NCBI RefSeq assembly: GCF_905220705.1
Contig: NZ_CAJNAT010000003.1
Span: forward strand, 248,001 to 312,000
Source of the DNA: Paraburkholderia domus
Lineage (GTDB): Bacteria; Pseudomonadota; Gammaproteobacteria; Burkholderiales; Burkholderiaceae
Reading direction: 5' to 3'
DNA length: 64,000 nucleotides
Shown here: in pieces, positions 33,909 to 43,213 of the stretch
How positions within the stretch are numbered: position 1 is the first letter of the stretch
Layout: each line of letters opens with the position of its first letter
Translations under genes and position numbers: made by a program
The notes under the pieces: generated by a model
The model's input: only the letters and a program-made list of their open reading frames with translations
What the model was told of the DNA's origin: nothing
Database searches by the model: none

Positions 33909-34838
33909 GTGGGCGTCAACTTCGACCTGAACGATTTGCAGGCGTTTCGAGCCGTCGTGGAGTTGGGCAGCTTCCGCAAAGCAGCGGAGGCAGTCAACAT
34001 TTCGCAGCCGGCGCTCAGCCGGCGCATCGAGAAGCTCGAAGCGGCGCTCGGCGTGCGGCTTTTCGAGCGAACCACGCGCAGCGTGACGCTCACCACCGTA
34101 GGACGCGTGTTCGCCCCAAGCGCAGAACAACTTCTGGACGACCTCGATGTCGCGTTGCTCGGCATCCGCGACGTCTCCACGAGCCGCCTGGGTCATGTGA
34201 CCATCGCATGCGTGCCGTCGGTTGCCTACTATTTCCTGCCGAGCGTGGTTGCCGCTTATCACAGCCGCTATCCGCGGATCCGGGTCAAGCTGCTCGACTC
34301 GAGCGCCAATGAAGTGCTCGGCTCGGTAATCAGCGGCGAAGCCGATTTCGGCGTGAGCTTCATGGGCAGCCAGGAGCCCGAAGTCGAATTCAAGGTCCTG
34401 CTGCAGGAACGGTTCGTCGCCGCATGCCGCCGCGATCATCCCCTTGCTCAGAAAAAGCGCGTGACCTGGAACGAGCTTTATGAACACGAATATGTATCCG
34501 TCGACAAGACTTCTGGCAACCGCCTGCTGCTCGATCAGGCGCTGACCACCGTGGCGCCGAGGAAGCCTAGCGTCTGCGAGACCCACCATGTCACCACCAT
34601 GCTTGGCCTGATCGAAGCAGGACTCGGTGTGGCCGCCGTGCCCTCAATGGCGATGCCCATGCGCGACCATCCGATTCTGACAAGCGTGCCGCTCGTCGAT
34701 CCGGTCGTGACGAGACGTGTCGGGATCGTCAGCCGCCGGGGGCGTCCGCTCGCGCCGGCCGCGCAGCAGTTCTATCAGATGATTCTCGACACGAAGCGCA
34801 GCGGCATGGCCCGCGCGGCGAAGAAGACTTCGAAATGA
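33909..34838 (+). CDS. LysR-type transcriptional regulator
   Basis: 309 residues from a GTG at 33909 with GGAGG eight bases upstream. The helix-turn-helix lies at about residues 4-62 (FDLNDLQAFRAVVELGSFRKAAEAVNISQPALSRRIEKLEAALGVRLFER). The substrate-binding domain follows. The last codons overlap the dctA start (ATGA), so the two are co-translated. The regulator is the natural candidate to bind the 46-bp elements at 38361 and 42765, though no binding can be shown. Confidence 0.92.
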   Translation: MGVNFDLNDLQAFRAVVELGSFRKAAEAVNISQPALSRRIEKLEAALGVRLFERTTRSVTLTTVGRVFAPSAEQLLDDLDVALLGIRDVSTSRLGHVTIACVPSVAYYFLPSVVAAYHSRYPRIRVKLLDSSANEVLGSVISGEADFGVSFMGSQEPEVEFKVLLQERFVAACRRDHPLAQKKRVTWNELYEHEYVSVDKTSGNRLLLDQALTTVAPRKPSVCETHHVTTMLGLIEAGLGVAAVPSMAMPMRDHPILTSVPLVDPVVTRRVGIVSRRGRPLAPAAQQFYQMILDTKRSGMARAAKKTSK

Positions 34839-36136
34839 CACTGCCAAGGCTATTCAGGCTGCTGTACGTCCAGGTCCTGCTTGGAATGGGGCTGGGCATG
34901 ACCGTCGGCCACTTCTGGCCACAGGTCGGCGCGTCGCTAAAACCGCTCAGCGATGCGTTCGTCGCGCTGGTACGCATGATGATCGCGCCGATCGTCTTCT
35001 GCACGATCGTCACCGGCATCACGTCGCTTGCGAGCGGCTCGAAGATCGGCCGGACCATCCTGAAGGCGCTGGCTCTGTTCTACTTTCTCACCATCGTTGC
35101 GCTCGTTCTGGGGCTCGCGACCGCGTTCGCGCTGCACCCGGGCGCGGGACTGCACATCGACGCGCATCATCTGGACACGGCCATCCTCGCGCAGTATTCG
35201 ACGCGCACGCAGTCGCACGGACTCGTCGAATTCGCGCTGCATGTGATTCCGGAGACGCTTGTCGGCGCTTTCGAGAAAGGCGAGGTGCTACCGGTCTTGC
35301 TGCTCGCCCTTCTGTTTGGCTTCGCATTGAACGCCAACCAAAGCGCCGGGCGCCGGGTACAGGAATTCATCGACGGCATCGCGCACGTGCTGTTTCGCAT
35401 CCTCGCGATGATCATGCGGCTTGCGCCCGTCGGCGCATTCGGCGCGATGGCGTTCACGGTGGGCCGCTTCGGCATTCGTTCGATTGGCTCGCTCGGCATG
35501 CTGATGGTGTCGTTCTATGCGGCGTGCCTGCTGTTCGTCGTCTGCGCGCTCGCTCCACTTGCACGCCTGCATGGCTTCTCACTCTGGCGGCTGCTGCGCT
35601 ACATCCGCGAGGAACTCGTCATCGTGCTCGCGACGTCGTCGACCGAACCCGTGCTGCCGCGCCTCATCGTCAAGCTCGAAGCGCTTGGCTGCGACAAGGG
35701 TATCGTCGGACTGGTGCTGCCGGCCGGCTATTCTTTCAATCTCGACGGCACGGCGATCTACCTGACGCTCGCCTCGATGTTCATCGCGCAAGCGTGCGAT
35801 GTACACCTCTCGGGCGCCCAGATCGCGACGATGCTTGTGGTCATGCTGATCACGTCGAAGGGCGCGGCGGGCGTGTCGGGCAGCGGACTGGTTGCGCTCG
35901 TCGCGACGCTCGCCGTCATTCCCGATCTGCCGGTTGCAGGCGTCGCGCTACTGGTCGGCATCGATCGCTTCATGTCCGAGGCGCGGGCCCTGACGAGCGT
36001 GATCAGCAACGCCTGCGCGGTGATCTTCGTATCGATGTGGGAGCGCGCCTGCGACCCAACGCGTCTGAGGGATGCATTGAGCCTGGCGCATGAACCCGAA
36101 GAAGCTTTCGATCAGCCCGCCGACCTGCCGGGCTGA
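34835..36136 (+). CDS. dctA: C4-dicarboxylate/cation symporter of the DctA (DAACS) family
   Basis: 433 residues; the ATG overlaps the LysR stop by 4 bp. About eight membrane helices and two re-entrant loops. VRMMIAPIVFCTIVTGI, the ATSSTEPVLPRL serine-rich loop, GLVLPAGYSFNLDGTAIYLTLASMF and SKGAAGVSGSG match DctA/GltP. It takes up succinate, fumarate, malate or related acids. The pairing with a LysR regulator rather than DctBD suggests a special substrate within this carboxylate locus. It ends 15 bp from the convergent binding-protein gene. Confidence 0.9.
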   Translation: MTLPRLFRLLYVQVLLGMGLGMTVGHFWPQVGASLKPLSDAFVALVRMMIAPIVFCTIVTGITSLASGSKIGRTILKALALFYFLTIVALVLGLATAFALHPGAGLHIDAHHLDTAILAQYSTRTQSHGLVEFALHVIPETLVGAFEKGEVLPVLLLALLFGFALNANQSAGRRVQEFIDGIAHVLFRILAMIMRLAPVGAFGAMAFTVGRFGIRSIGSLGMLMVSFYAACLLFVVCALAPLARLHGFSLWRLLRYIREELVIVLATSSTEPVLPRLIVKLEALGCDKGIVGLVLPAGYSFNLDGTAIYLTLASMFIAQACDVHLSGAQIATMLVVMLITSKGAAGVSGSGLVALVATLAVIPDLPVAGVALLVGIDRFMSEARALTSVISNACAVIFVSMWERACDPTRLRDALSLAHEPEEAFDQPADLPG

Positions 36137-36151
36137 ATCGTTGCCGCCGTC

Positions 36152-36934
36152 TCAATGCGTGGCGACGGAATCGAGCCCGGTCGATGTCACCTCCGGCTGC
36201 ACGGCGGGCGACGCGAGATAGTCGAGCAGCGCTTTCGCCTCCTTCGGATGCTGCGCGCCGACCGGGATGCCGGCCGCAAAGCGCGTGACGGACTGCATCG
36301 ACTCCGGAATCTTGCCGACGTACGCCGCGCCCTTCACCGGGAGCAACTCGCTCACCTGCTGAAATCCCACTTCGTAGTCGCCGGTTGCAACCACCGACGC
36401 CACCGGGATCTTCGGGATCATCTTCGCCTTGGTCTTCACCTGTTCCTCGATGCCTAGCCGCTTGAACAACTCGCGCTCGATATAAACACCGCTCGCGCTA
36501 TCCGAGTAAGCGATCGACCGGGCATGCAGCAAGGTTGCCTTGAGCGCCGCCTCGGACCCGATGTCGGGCTTCGGCGCGCCGTCGCGCACCACCATGCCGA
36601 TCCGCGAATCCGCAAGCTCGACGCGCGAATCGGGAATCACCTTGCCCTGCTTGATCAGGTCGTCGAGGGCGTAGCCGACCATGATCACCACGTCGGCAGG
36701 CTCGCCGCGCTGGAGCCGGTTCGGAATGGCCTCCGGCGACTTGCCCATCGACGGGCCGAGCGCGGTATCGAGCGTATTGCCGGTGGACGCCGCGAACTTC
36801 GGGCCGAGCAGCTTGTAGGCGGCGGTAAAGCCGCCCGAACTCATCACATGCAGATCTGCGGCCTGCACATTCGCCGCAGCGGCGCAGGTGCCGAGCAGCG
36901 CCGCAGTGCAGAGTTTCAGAAGAAAGGATTTCAT
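36152..36934 (-). CDS. Periplasmic substrate-binding protein (ModA-like, orphan)
   Basis: 260 residues from an ATG at 36934; the longer frame to 37036 is rejected because a clear signal peptide starts here (FLLKLCTAALLGTCAAAANVQAA, residues 3-25 region). The mature part is the ModA/SBP_bac_11 type: LHVMSSGGFTAAYKLLGPKFAASTG, GEPADVVIMVGYALDDLIKQG, YSDSASGVYIERELFKRLGI and LLDYLASPAVQPEV. No ABC permease or ATPase is nearby. It is 46 bp behind the tricarboxylate-type transporter and probably co-transcribed, so it may bind an organic acid instead of molybdate (inference). Confidence 0.85.
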   Translation of the reverse strand: MKSFLLKLCTAALLGTCAAAANVQAADLHVMSSGGFTAAYKLLGPKFAASTGNTLDTALGPSMGKSPEAIPNRLQRGEPADVVIMVGYALDDLIKQGKVIPDSRVELADSRIGMVVRDGAPKPDIGSEAALKATLLHARSIAYSDSASGVYIERELFKRLGIEEQVKTKAKMIPKIPVASVVATGDYEVGFQQVSELLPVKGAAYVGKIPESMQSVTRFAAGIPVGAQHPKEAKALLDYLASPAVQPEVTSTGLDSVATH

Positions 36935-36980
36935 GGGGCGATAGAATGTCAGTCTAATGTTCGAGGAGACGTGCGATGCT

Positions 36981-38279
36981 TCAGGGAGCCGCATGCAGCG
37001 GAACGCGACGGCGCCGGTACAGTGCGAGTGTTGCACCGAGCCCGCACACCGCGGCGAAGCTCATCCAGTAGCCTGGCGCGGCTTTGTCACCCGTCATATG
37101 AATGAGCGCGGTCGAGATGACGAGCGTAAAACCTCCGAAGACCGCCGTCGCGAGGCTGTAGGCGAGAGAGAATCCGGCGACGCGCACCTCGACTGGCATC
37201 ACCTCGGTGAGCGCGACGACCATCGCGCCGTTGTAAATGCCGTACATGAACGAGAGCCAGAGCAGCACAAGCAGCATGTTGACGAAGCTCGGTGCGTGGG
37301 CCAGCAGCGACAGCGCCGGGTAGGCGGTCGCAATTGCCAGGATCGTCATCGCAAGAAGGAGCGGACGGCGTCCGATTCTATCCGACAGCGCACCACCGAT
37401 CGGCAGCCAGATAAAATTGGAGACACCCACGCACAGCGTGACGAGCAGGCTGTCGGCAGTGCTCAGATGCAGGACCGTCTTGCCAAAGGTCGGCGCATAC
37501 ACCGTAATCAGATAGAAGCTCGTGGTGGTCATTGCGACCAGCAGCACGCCCGCGCTCACGACATTCCAGTTCTGCACGAGCGTCGTAAAGACTTCTTTCA
37601 TGCTCGGGCGATGCTGGCGCTGTTTGAATTCCTGCGTTTCCTCGAGATTGCGCCGCAGGATGAAGATGAAAGGCACGATCATGCAGCCGACGAAGAACGG
37701 CACGCGCCATCCCCACGCAGCGATCGCCGCCGTGTCGAGCCACTGATTGAGCGCGAAACCGAGCGCGGCAGCGATGACGATCGCCACTTGCTGGCTCGCC
37801 GACTGCCAGCTCGTGAAGAAGCCCTTGCGGCCCGGCGTCGCCATCTCGGCGAGATAAACCGATACGCCGCCCAGTTCCGCACCCGCGGAGAAGCCCTGCA
37901 GCAGACGGCCAATGAGAACCAGGCCCGGGGCGAAGAGTCCGATCGTCGCATAGCCGGGCACGAACGCGATCAGGATGGTGCCGCTCGCCATGATCGACAG
38001 CGTGACGATCAGGCCCTTGCGGCGGCCGACATCGTCGATGTACGCGCCGAGGATGATCGCACCGAGCGGCCGCATCAGGAAGCCCGCGCCGAACACTGCG
38101 AACGTCATCATCAGTGAAGCGAACTCGCTCCCCGCCGGGAAAAAGACCGCGGCAATCTGCGTGGCATAGAAGCCGAACAGGAAGAAGTCGAACTGCTCCA
38201 GGAAGTTGCCTGCCGTCACGCGTAGCACGGCGGATGCCTTCGATTGCCCGGGGGCCAGCGGGGGTGAGGAGGGATGCAT
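36981..38279 (-). CDS. Citrate/tricarballylate-type MHS proton symporter (CitA/TcuC-like)
   Basis: 432 residues from an ATG at 38279, with CTGGAGA nine bases upstream. Twelve membrane segments. [44 protein letters not shown] and [43 protein letters not shown] closely follow the CitA/TcuC group, which imports citrate or tricarballylate with protons. It lies behind its own regulatory region containing a 46-bp element and a 10-bp inverted repeat, and after the ATP-citrate-lyase-like genes on the same strand. The exact substrate is not provable from sequence. Confidence 0.9.
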   Translation of the reverse strand: MHPSSPPLAPGQSKASAVLRVTAGNFLEQFDFFLFGFYATQIAAVFFPAGSEFASLMMTFAVFGAGFLMRPLGAIILGAYIDDVGRRKGLIVTLSIMASGTILIAFVPGYATIGLFAPGLVLIGRLLQGFSAGAELGGVSVYLAEMATPGRKGFFTSWQSASQQVAIVIAAALGFALNQWLDTAAIAAWGWRVPFFVGCMIVPFIFILRRNLEETQEFKQRQHRPSMKEVFTTLVQNWNVVSAGVLLVAMTTTSFYLITVYAPTFGKTVLHLSTADSLLVTLCVGVSNFIWLPIGGALSDRIGRRPLLLAMTILAIATAYPALSLLAHAPSFVNMLLVLLWLSFMYGIYNGAMVVALTEVMPVEVRVAGFSLAYSLATAVFGGFTLVISTALIHMTGDKAAPGYWMSFAAVCGLGATLALYRRRRVPLHAAP

Positions 38280-38311
38280 CGAGTTGTCTCCAGAAATTTT
38301 GAACTTGCGGT

Positions 38312-38350
38312 GTTCGGGCGATTTGTTGTTTGTCGAATATTCGCCCGAAC
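38312..38350. promoter_or_regulatory. Perfect 10-bp inverted repeat upstream of the CitA/TcuC-like gene
   Basis: GTTCGGGCGA (38312-38321) and TCGCCCGAAC (38341-38350), 19-nt spacer, between the 46-bp element and the ribosome-binding site. Candidate second operator or leader hairpin. Confidence 0.5.
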
Positions 38351-38360
38351 CACACGAAAC

Positions 38361-38406
38361 GATAAGTGCTATTTTCGAAACGATTGATGTCCGTTGGTTA
38401 TCAGTG
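38361..38406 (-). promoter_or_regulatory. Shared 46-bp regulatory element, copy B
   Basis: 34 of 46 positions match copy A at 42765-42810 without gaps. Conserved blocks are GATAAGTGC, ATTGATG and TTATCA (spaced 13 and 8 bases). ATTGATG and TTATCA form an imperfect dyad typical of LysR-type sites. It lies 82 bp before the transporter ATG. Confidence 0.7.
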
Positions 38407-38418
38407 TCGGGGAAGCGC

Positions 38419-41118
38419 TCAAGCTACAAAGCGGCACTGGGACGCGGGCGTTCGGGTGTCCATGTTGCGCCCCCGGTTCAGGTGATCGTCGATTTCCGCC
38501 GCGCATCCGAGCATGCGGGGATAAAGGAAGATCGTGAACGCGGCGATTTCCAGATCAGTCTCGGTCAATTCACCACGTTGCAGCGGCTGCCACAGCATCT
38601 TCAGCAGCAGCGCTGCGATCACCGCATCGACGTTGACGCAATATACGTTGCGGGACACGCCGGTATCGAACAACGCCTGCACAAGTTCGCGATAGAACGC
38701 ATGGAACACGTTGTATTCCCCGCGCTTCTCGCACAGGTCCGCGATGAACACTTCGCGCGGGTCGTGGTTGACCGGCCTGTCCTTGAAGACGGGATGGTTC
38801 ACGCCCGGCAGCTTCGCGATGTCGAGGCTGCCGGCATGCTTCTGCCGGGCCTTGTACTGTGCATACCGCTCGACCGAGCGCTCGGCCAGCGAGCGCAGGT
38901 CCACGCCATGTGCAGGGTCGGACGGATCGGCGAGGCCGCTGTCCCCGAACGCTTCGATCAGGAACGCGATGCCCTCATAGCCGTTGCCGCCATGCGTATA
39001 GCCGGTATGCGTGAGAAAGCCGACCAGCGCCTTGTTCAGTTGCACTCGCGCTGGACTTTCCGGACCGTCGGCCGATACCGCGCCTTTTGCACCCTGCGCC
39101 GAGATGGCTCCCGGACCGTTGGTGAGCAGCAGACCTACGAGCGTCTTGAAAGCGAACAGATCGTCGGGCCCGGGCTCGAGGTTGAGCAGCGCGGCAAAGC
39201 AGATTTCCGTGAGGCTGTGTTCGTTCAGCAAAGCTTGCGTGGTAAAGCCGCAGAAGCCGTCTCGACGGTGTCGCGAGGCGTCCGCCGATGCGCCGATCAG
39301 CGTCCCGAACAGCATGGTCCACCAGGGCAGGCTCTCGGCCGTAACGCGCGAGATGCGCTTTCGCATCAGCGGTCCCCATGCGAGCGTCGTGGTGATTGCG
39401 GCCAGCACCGCGTCGGCCGTCGGGTGATCAGGCTGAGACGCGAGCCAGCGGACGAGGACCGACTGGGCCCCACGCTCGGCGAGTCCCGCGAGCATCGCCT
39501 CAGCGCGCGGATCGCTTGAGTCGGCGAAAAACGGCTCGCTGCCGCCCGCGTCGATCCGGGCGATGTCGAAGTTCTCATCGAGCGCGCTCGTAAGGCCGGC
39601 TGCCGAGAAGCGATCGATCATCCATTTCGCGGCATCCCGAGCCGCTCGCTGGCGATTCGGCCCGATGATCGAAGCCGCGGCGGCCAGGATCGCGTTGGGC
39701 GCGTTTCCGGCCTCGCGAGCGGCTTGCGCAGCCGCGAGTTCCGGTGTTCCGTGCAGATTGACGAACGCGGCGATCGCGACATCGATGAGCTTCTCGTCGT
39801 TCTCGCCGCCGAACTCGTGAAGCAGGGCAAGACTGACGTTCGCTTCGAGCGAATGCGTCGCCGCGTCGAGCATCGAGGCGCCATGCAGGCTGCTGACCTG
39901 CGTTTTCGCATCCATCTGCGATGCCCCCGACGCATCCTTCAACGCCTGACGTGGCGCAATCGCACCGACTTGTCGATTGACCTGCAAGACCTGCTCGTCG
40001 TAGGGCGCGACTGCTCCCACTACTGGGATCGCAAGGTGGGGCGGAAGCTGGATCCCCTGGTCGGAGCCGAACCACGGCTTGAGCGCAAGGCTGCCTTCGG
40101 GCTCGAAGTCAGGCATCGTCGCGTTGGCGCGCATGACGGCGGTCAGGGCCGCCGGGATATGCGCGATGTTCGTGACGACCGCGCCCGCGGCGGAGCAGCA
40201 CGGATCGTCAGGCGTGAAGAGGCGGTCCACGCCGAACTTCTCCATGAACCAGCGCTCCTTGGCTTGCGCGTCGTCGGAACCGCCCGCCATCGCGCCCGCA
40301 TGGCCGACCGCTCGCGTGAGGTGGCTCTTCCACCGGCCCACCACACAGGCGACCACCGGTTTCGTGAAGGCCGCATCAGCCTCGTAGTAGCCGCCCGGTT
40401 CGCAATAGAGCACAGCGGCCTTGCTGCGCGCATCGTTGGCGAGTGCGAACGCAAATTCCGGCGCGGCATAGTGGATGTAGACGTCCTTTCCGCTCGAGAT
40501 GACGGTCGACGTGCCCCAGCCGCTCATCCGCAGGTACTGCGCGATCGTCGTGCTGAAGCCGCCGGAGTTCGAGAAGATGGCGATCGACCCCTTGCGCAAT
40601 GAATCGTCCGGACTATCGCCGCCGAGTGCTCCGCCGATTCTCACGCGATTCCATGAGTCAGCGACGCCGAGCCCGTTCGCTCCGAAGATGTCGATGCCCG
40701 CCTGCTGAGCCATCGCGCGGATTTCGCGGGCGTCGTGCACGGCGATCTTCTCGGTGATGATGAAAATCTTCTTCAGATCGGGATTGACGCGGATCAGTTC
40801 GGCGACGCCGTCGCGGGCCGCCGATGGCGGTAGATAGACCACGCCGCAGTTGAACCGGTGCCCCGCTTCCAGACCCTCGCGGACGTTGTTGTAAACCGGA
40901 ATATCGCCGATAGATGTGGCGAGCACCTGGCCGCCCTTGCCCGGCGCCGTGCCGAAGACAATATTGCCGCCCGAGAATGCATGACTGACGGGCGTCACGT
41001 CCGAAGACTCACCGCCCAGGATGTTAAGTACGCACACGCGATCGTCGCGCGTGGCGATCTGCGCGAGCGAGTTGACGCCAACGAAATACTTGAACTGGTT
41101 GCTGGTTTGCTTGCACAT
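38419..41118 (-). CDS. ATP-citrate-lyase-like large subunit (CoA-ligase alpha + citrate-synthase-like)
   Basis: 899 residues from an ATG at 41118 with GAGGAGAG upstream. The N-terminal ~370 residues are a succinyl-CoA-synthetase alpha-type CoA-binding/ligase module: [15 protein letters not shown] and the phospho-His loop [10 protein letters not shown] are present. The C-terminal part matches the citrate-synthase module of ATP-citrate lyase: GVNHPVFKD keeps the second catalytic His and [14 protein letters not shown] keeps the catalytic Asp. At the first catalytic His (human DHGPAVSG) this protein reads TNGPGAIS, so Asn replaces His by my alignment. Two-subunit enzymes usually have a large subunit near 610 residues; here about 250 extra residues lie in the middle, loosely resembling a second copy of the same fold. 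It probably makes an acyl-CoA from an organic acid and may cleave it; the substrate is uncertain. Confidence 0.85.
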   Translation of the reverse strand: MCKQTSNQFKYFVGVNSLAQIATRDDRVCVLNILGGESSDVTPVSHAFSGGNIVFGTAPGKGGQVLATSIGDIPVYNNVREGLEAGHRFNCGVVYLPPSAARDGVAELIRVNPDLKKIFIITEKIAVHDAREIRAMAQQAGIDIFGANGLGVADSWNRVRIGGALGGDSPDDSLRKGSIAIFSNSGGFSTTIAQYLRMSGWGTSTVISSGKDVYIHYAAPEFAFALANDARSKAAVLYCEPGGYYEADAAFTKPVVACVVGRWKSHLTRAVGHAGAMAGGSDDAQAKERWFMEKFGVDRLFTPDDPCCSAAGAVVTNIAHIPAALTAVMRANATMPDFEPEGSLALKPWFGSDQGIQLPPHLAIPVVGAVAPYDEQVLQVNRQVGAIAPRQALKDASGASQMDAKTQVSSLHGASMLDAATHSLEANVSLALLHEFGGENDEKLIDVAIAAFVNLHGTPELAAAQAAREAGNAPNAILAAAASIIGPNRQRAARDAAKWMIDRFSAAGLTSALDENFDIARIDAGGSEPFFADSSDPRAEAMLAGLAERGAQSVLVRWLASQPDHPTADAVLAAITTTLAWGPLMRKRISRVTAESLPWWTMLFGTLIGASADASRHRRDGFCGFTTQALLNEHSLTEICFAALLNLEPGPDDLFAFKTLVGLLLTNGPGAISAQGAKGAVSADGPESPARVQLNKALVGFLTHTGYTHGGNGYEGIAFLIEAFGDSGLADPSDPAHGVDLRSLAERSVERYAQYKARQKHAGSLDIAKLPGVNHPVFKDRPVNHDPREVFIADLCEKRGEYNVFHAFYRELVQALFDTGVSRNVYCVNVDAVIAALLLKMLWQPLQRGELTETDLEIAAFTIFLYPRMLGCAAEIDDHLNRGRNMDTRTPASQCRFVA

Positions 41119-41128
41119 GTCGCTCTCC

Positions 41129-42427
41129 TCAGGCTTGACCCGTTTCGGTTTCGGTCGCGGGCGCGCCGATCCGTGCTGCGATCTCGGCTCGGCCGCCGGC
41201 GCGCATCCACGCATCCGCCTGCCGTGCGTACTGGATGACCTCACTGATGTCGGAATCGAATCCGAACAGCCGGTACGGCAGGCCGAGCGAGTCGCATGTA
41301 TCCCTCAGCGCGGCCATCCCTCGCACGAGGTTCGGCCCTCCGCGGCCGAGCACCACGTAAAGCGGCGTCGGCCCATGCTCGCTGAAGTGTTCGCGAAGAG
41401 CATCGGCCATCGCTCGCAGCGTCTCGAAGATGTCGGTGTTATTCGACTTGCCGCCGATGATGAAAAGCACATTCGATTGCTTGAGCCAGTGCCTGAAGCA
41501 GATTCGGGCCACTTCCTTCATCTTCGCGTAAGGCGGATTGCCGCCGAAATCCGACGAGATGATCGCGGCGTCGCCGAGCATTTCAGTCACGAGCGAATTG
41601 GCGCCGCCTCCGAAGGTCGGCGCGAGGATTGTCCCCTTGTCGTTGATCACGTACACGTCGCTCTGCCCCTGGTGGGTGCGAAGCTGATTGATCTCCTGTT
41701 CGAAATCGGAGTAATCCGCGGAGAACAGGTGAGGCGGCAATCCGAGACGCGCCCAGCGCGGATCGTCGCGATCGAAGCCGCACTTGAAGTCGCAGGCAAC
41801 CGGCGTGAGGCGTCCGTTCTTGTCCTCGCGCATGCGGATCGGATTCAGTTCCAGCGTAGTCATGCCGAAGTCGTGAAAGAGCTCCCAGAGTTTCGGCAAC
41901 TGCTGAACCAGCGGCGAGATGATCTCCTTCGGCGCACCGATCTCGCTAAGCGCATTCGCGACGACGAACGCCTTCAGGCCGGTCAGCGCATCGAACGGCA
42001 CCATCGCCACATGCTTCGGATCGACCTCTTCGATGTCCATGCCGCCCATGTGCGAAAGCGTCATGGTCGGCGCGCGAAAGCGGGTGGAATCAGTGATCGA
42101 GAAGTAGACCTCGTGTTTGGCCGGGACGCCAGCTTCGAACGTCACGCCGTTCGCCTTCGCTTTCAGGTGCCCGACCGTGTGCTCGGCGAAGTACAGCCGT
42201 TCCTTTTCGGCCAGCGCTGTCTTCAGATCGGTCGCGCGGCCCAGCAGGCCCGCCTTGCCCTTCTTGCCGACTCCGCCCTTGAAGACCGGCTTGATGAAGA
42301 TCTGACGATGACGATCGATCATCGTCTTGATTTCCTCCTCGCTGGCGCTCGGACCGAGGATCTCACTCGCTGGGAATCCGACGAATTGCAACAGGCGTGC
42401 GCCGTGTAACATACCGGTGATTTGCAT
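41129..42427 (-). CDS. ATP-citrate-lyase-like small subunit (ATP-grasp + citrate-binding domain)
   Basis: 432 residues from an ATG at 42427, AGGAGA nine bases upstream. An N-terminal ATP-grasp domain of the SucC type (IFIKPVFKGGVGKKGKAG near residue 45, TTLELNPIRM near 190) is followed by a C-terminal domain like the citrate-binding domain of ATP-citrate lyase: GGGANSLVTEML, LFIIGGKSNNTD and VVLGRGGPNLVRGMAALRD, with the Arg of RGGPN. It should form the ATP-using half of a heteromer with the next gene, 10 bp downstream. A long leader with a 46-bp element (42765) precedes it. Confidence 0.87.
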   Translation of the reverse strand: MQITGMLHGARLLQFVGFPASEILGPSASEEEIKTMIDRHRQIFIKPVFKGGVGKKGKAGLLGRATDLKTALAEKERLYFAEHTVGHLKAKANGVTFEAGVPAKHEVYFSITDSTRFRAPTMTLSHMGGMDIEEVDPKHVAMVPFDALTGLKAFVVANALSEIGAPKEIISPLVQQLPKLWELFHDFGMTTLELNPIRMREDKNGRLTPVACDFKCGFDRDDPRWARLGLPPHLFSADYSDFEQEINQLRTHQGQSDVYVINDKGTILAPTFGGGANSLVTEMLGDAAIISSDFGGNPPYAKMKEVARICFRHWLKQSNVLFIIGGKSNNTDIFETLRAMADALREHFSEHGPTPLYVVLGRGGPNLVRGMAALRDTCDSLGLPYRLFGFDSDISEVIQYARQADAWMRAGGRAEIAARIGAPATETETGQA

Positions 42428-42649
42428 GGAAATGTCTCCTGAAGGTCATTGCGATAGAAAAGAAAACAGGCCGCTCGTTGCTGACGCGCTTCGGTCGTAA
42501 GCGACAGGTGTGAAACGCGGCCGTAACGCCGTTGGAGTTCGGCTTGGCGGGGCTCTGGCGTGCTTTATGTTGTCCGATGCCTGAACCGGCTGGACCGCGG
42601 AAAACTGCACGGCCCAACAAGGCAGGTCGCAGGAATGTCTTGCAGCGCG

Positions 42650-42682
42650 TTAGCAGCGCAAGTTCCGCCGTACATTGTGCAT
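42650..42682 (-). CDS. Possible 10-residue leader peptide
   Basis: ATG at 42682 with GGAGA seven bases upstream, reading MHNVRRNLRC then TAA. Its ribosome-binding site and start (GGAGACA...ATGCA) resemble those of the transporter gene at 38279, and both lie 82-83 bp from a copy of the 46-bp element. It may be a regulatory leader peptide or the stub of a lost first gene of the operon. Confidence 0.4.
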   Translation of the reverse strand: MHNVRRNLRC

Positions 42683-42764
42683 AGTCGTGTCTCCGATTCG
42701 TTTTACTTTCGTTCCAATGTCGCTGGAATCTTGAGTACAGATACTCACGCAAAAGGATCTACGC

Positions 42765-42810
42765 GATAAGTGCATTTTTTTGAAGCATTGATGTTCGGGT
42801 GTTATCAATG
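42765..42810 (-). promoter_or_regulatory. Shared 46-bp regulatory element, copy A
   Basis: Same blocks as copy B (GATAAGTGC, ATTGATG, TTATCA). Here the dyad is perfect: GCATTGAT (42785-42792) and ATCAATGC (42804-42811) around 11 bases. It lies 83 bp before the 10-codon ORF and 338 bp before the small-subunit ATG. Confidence 0.7.
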
Positions 42811-43213
42811 CAGTTGGATGAACGTGGCATCGCCGCCACGTTCCTCTCCGCAGCCTGTCGGGGCAGACGTGTCAGCGGTCCAAGCTCTGAGATGACTTCA
42901 GTTGATGGTCCGTTGTCGGCGAATGAAGGGACATTCGGTATTTGCCGGAGACCGTCCGTTCAGGGTAACGATGCGAGCCGGTCGTCGTTGGGCTCAGTGC
43001 GGCCAGATGCAGAGCTATGCAACTACCTCGGAAATTGCCCGTAAGCGGACGATTCCGGCCATGCGAGACTGATTGTTCTGGTGAACGATTGCGAGTAGTG
43101 TCGACAGAATCGGAGGATGCAAAATCGGATCCGGAATACCGGAATCAGCGTCATCCAAGACCTTGACTCAGTTTCGGTCCACACGACGTACTTGTCCTGG
43201 AAAGGTGGAAGCT

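Larger units (their letters stand above)
42428..43213. other. Long regulatory region upstream of the ATP-citrate-lyase-like genes
   Basis: 786 bp without a normal gene. It holds copy A of the 46-bp element (42765-42810), a possible 10-codon ORF (42650-42682) and short dyads (TTCCA-N7-TGGAA at 42712-42728; GAGTA-N4-TACTC at 42733-42746). The part nearer 43213 should carry the lipocalin gene promoter; none was fixed. Confidence 0.55.

Noticed and set aside
38419..42427. Classical citrate lyase (CitDEF) or plain succinyl-CoA synthetase (SucCD)
   Set aside because: No acyl-carrier CitD or CitE/CitF motifs; SucD has no citrate-synthase-like C-terminus and SucC no citrate-binding-type RGGPN domain.
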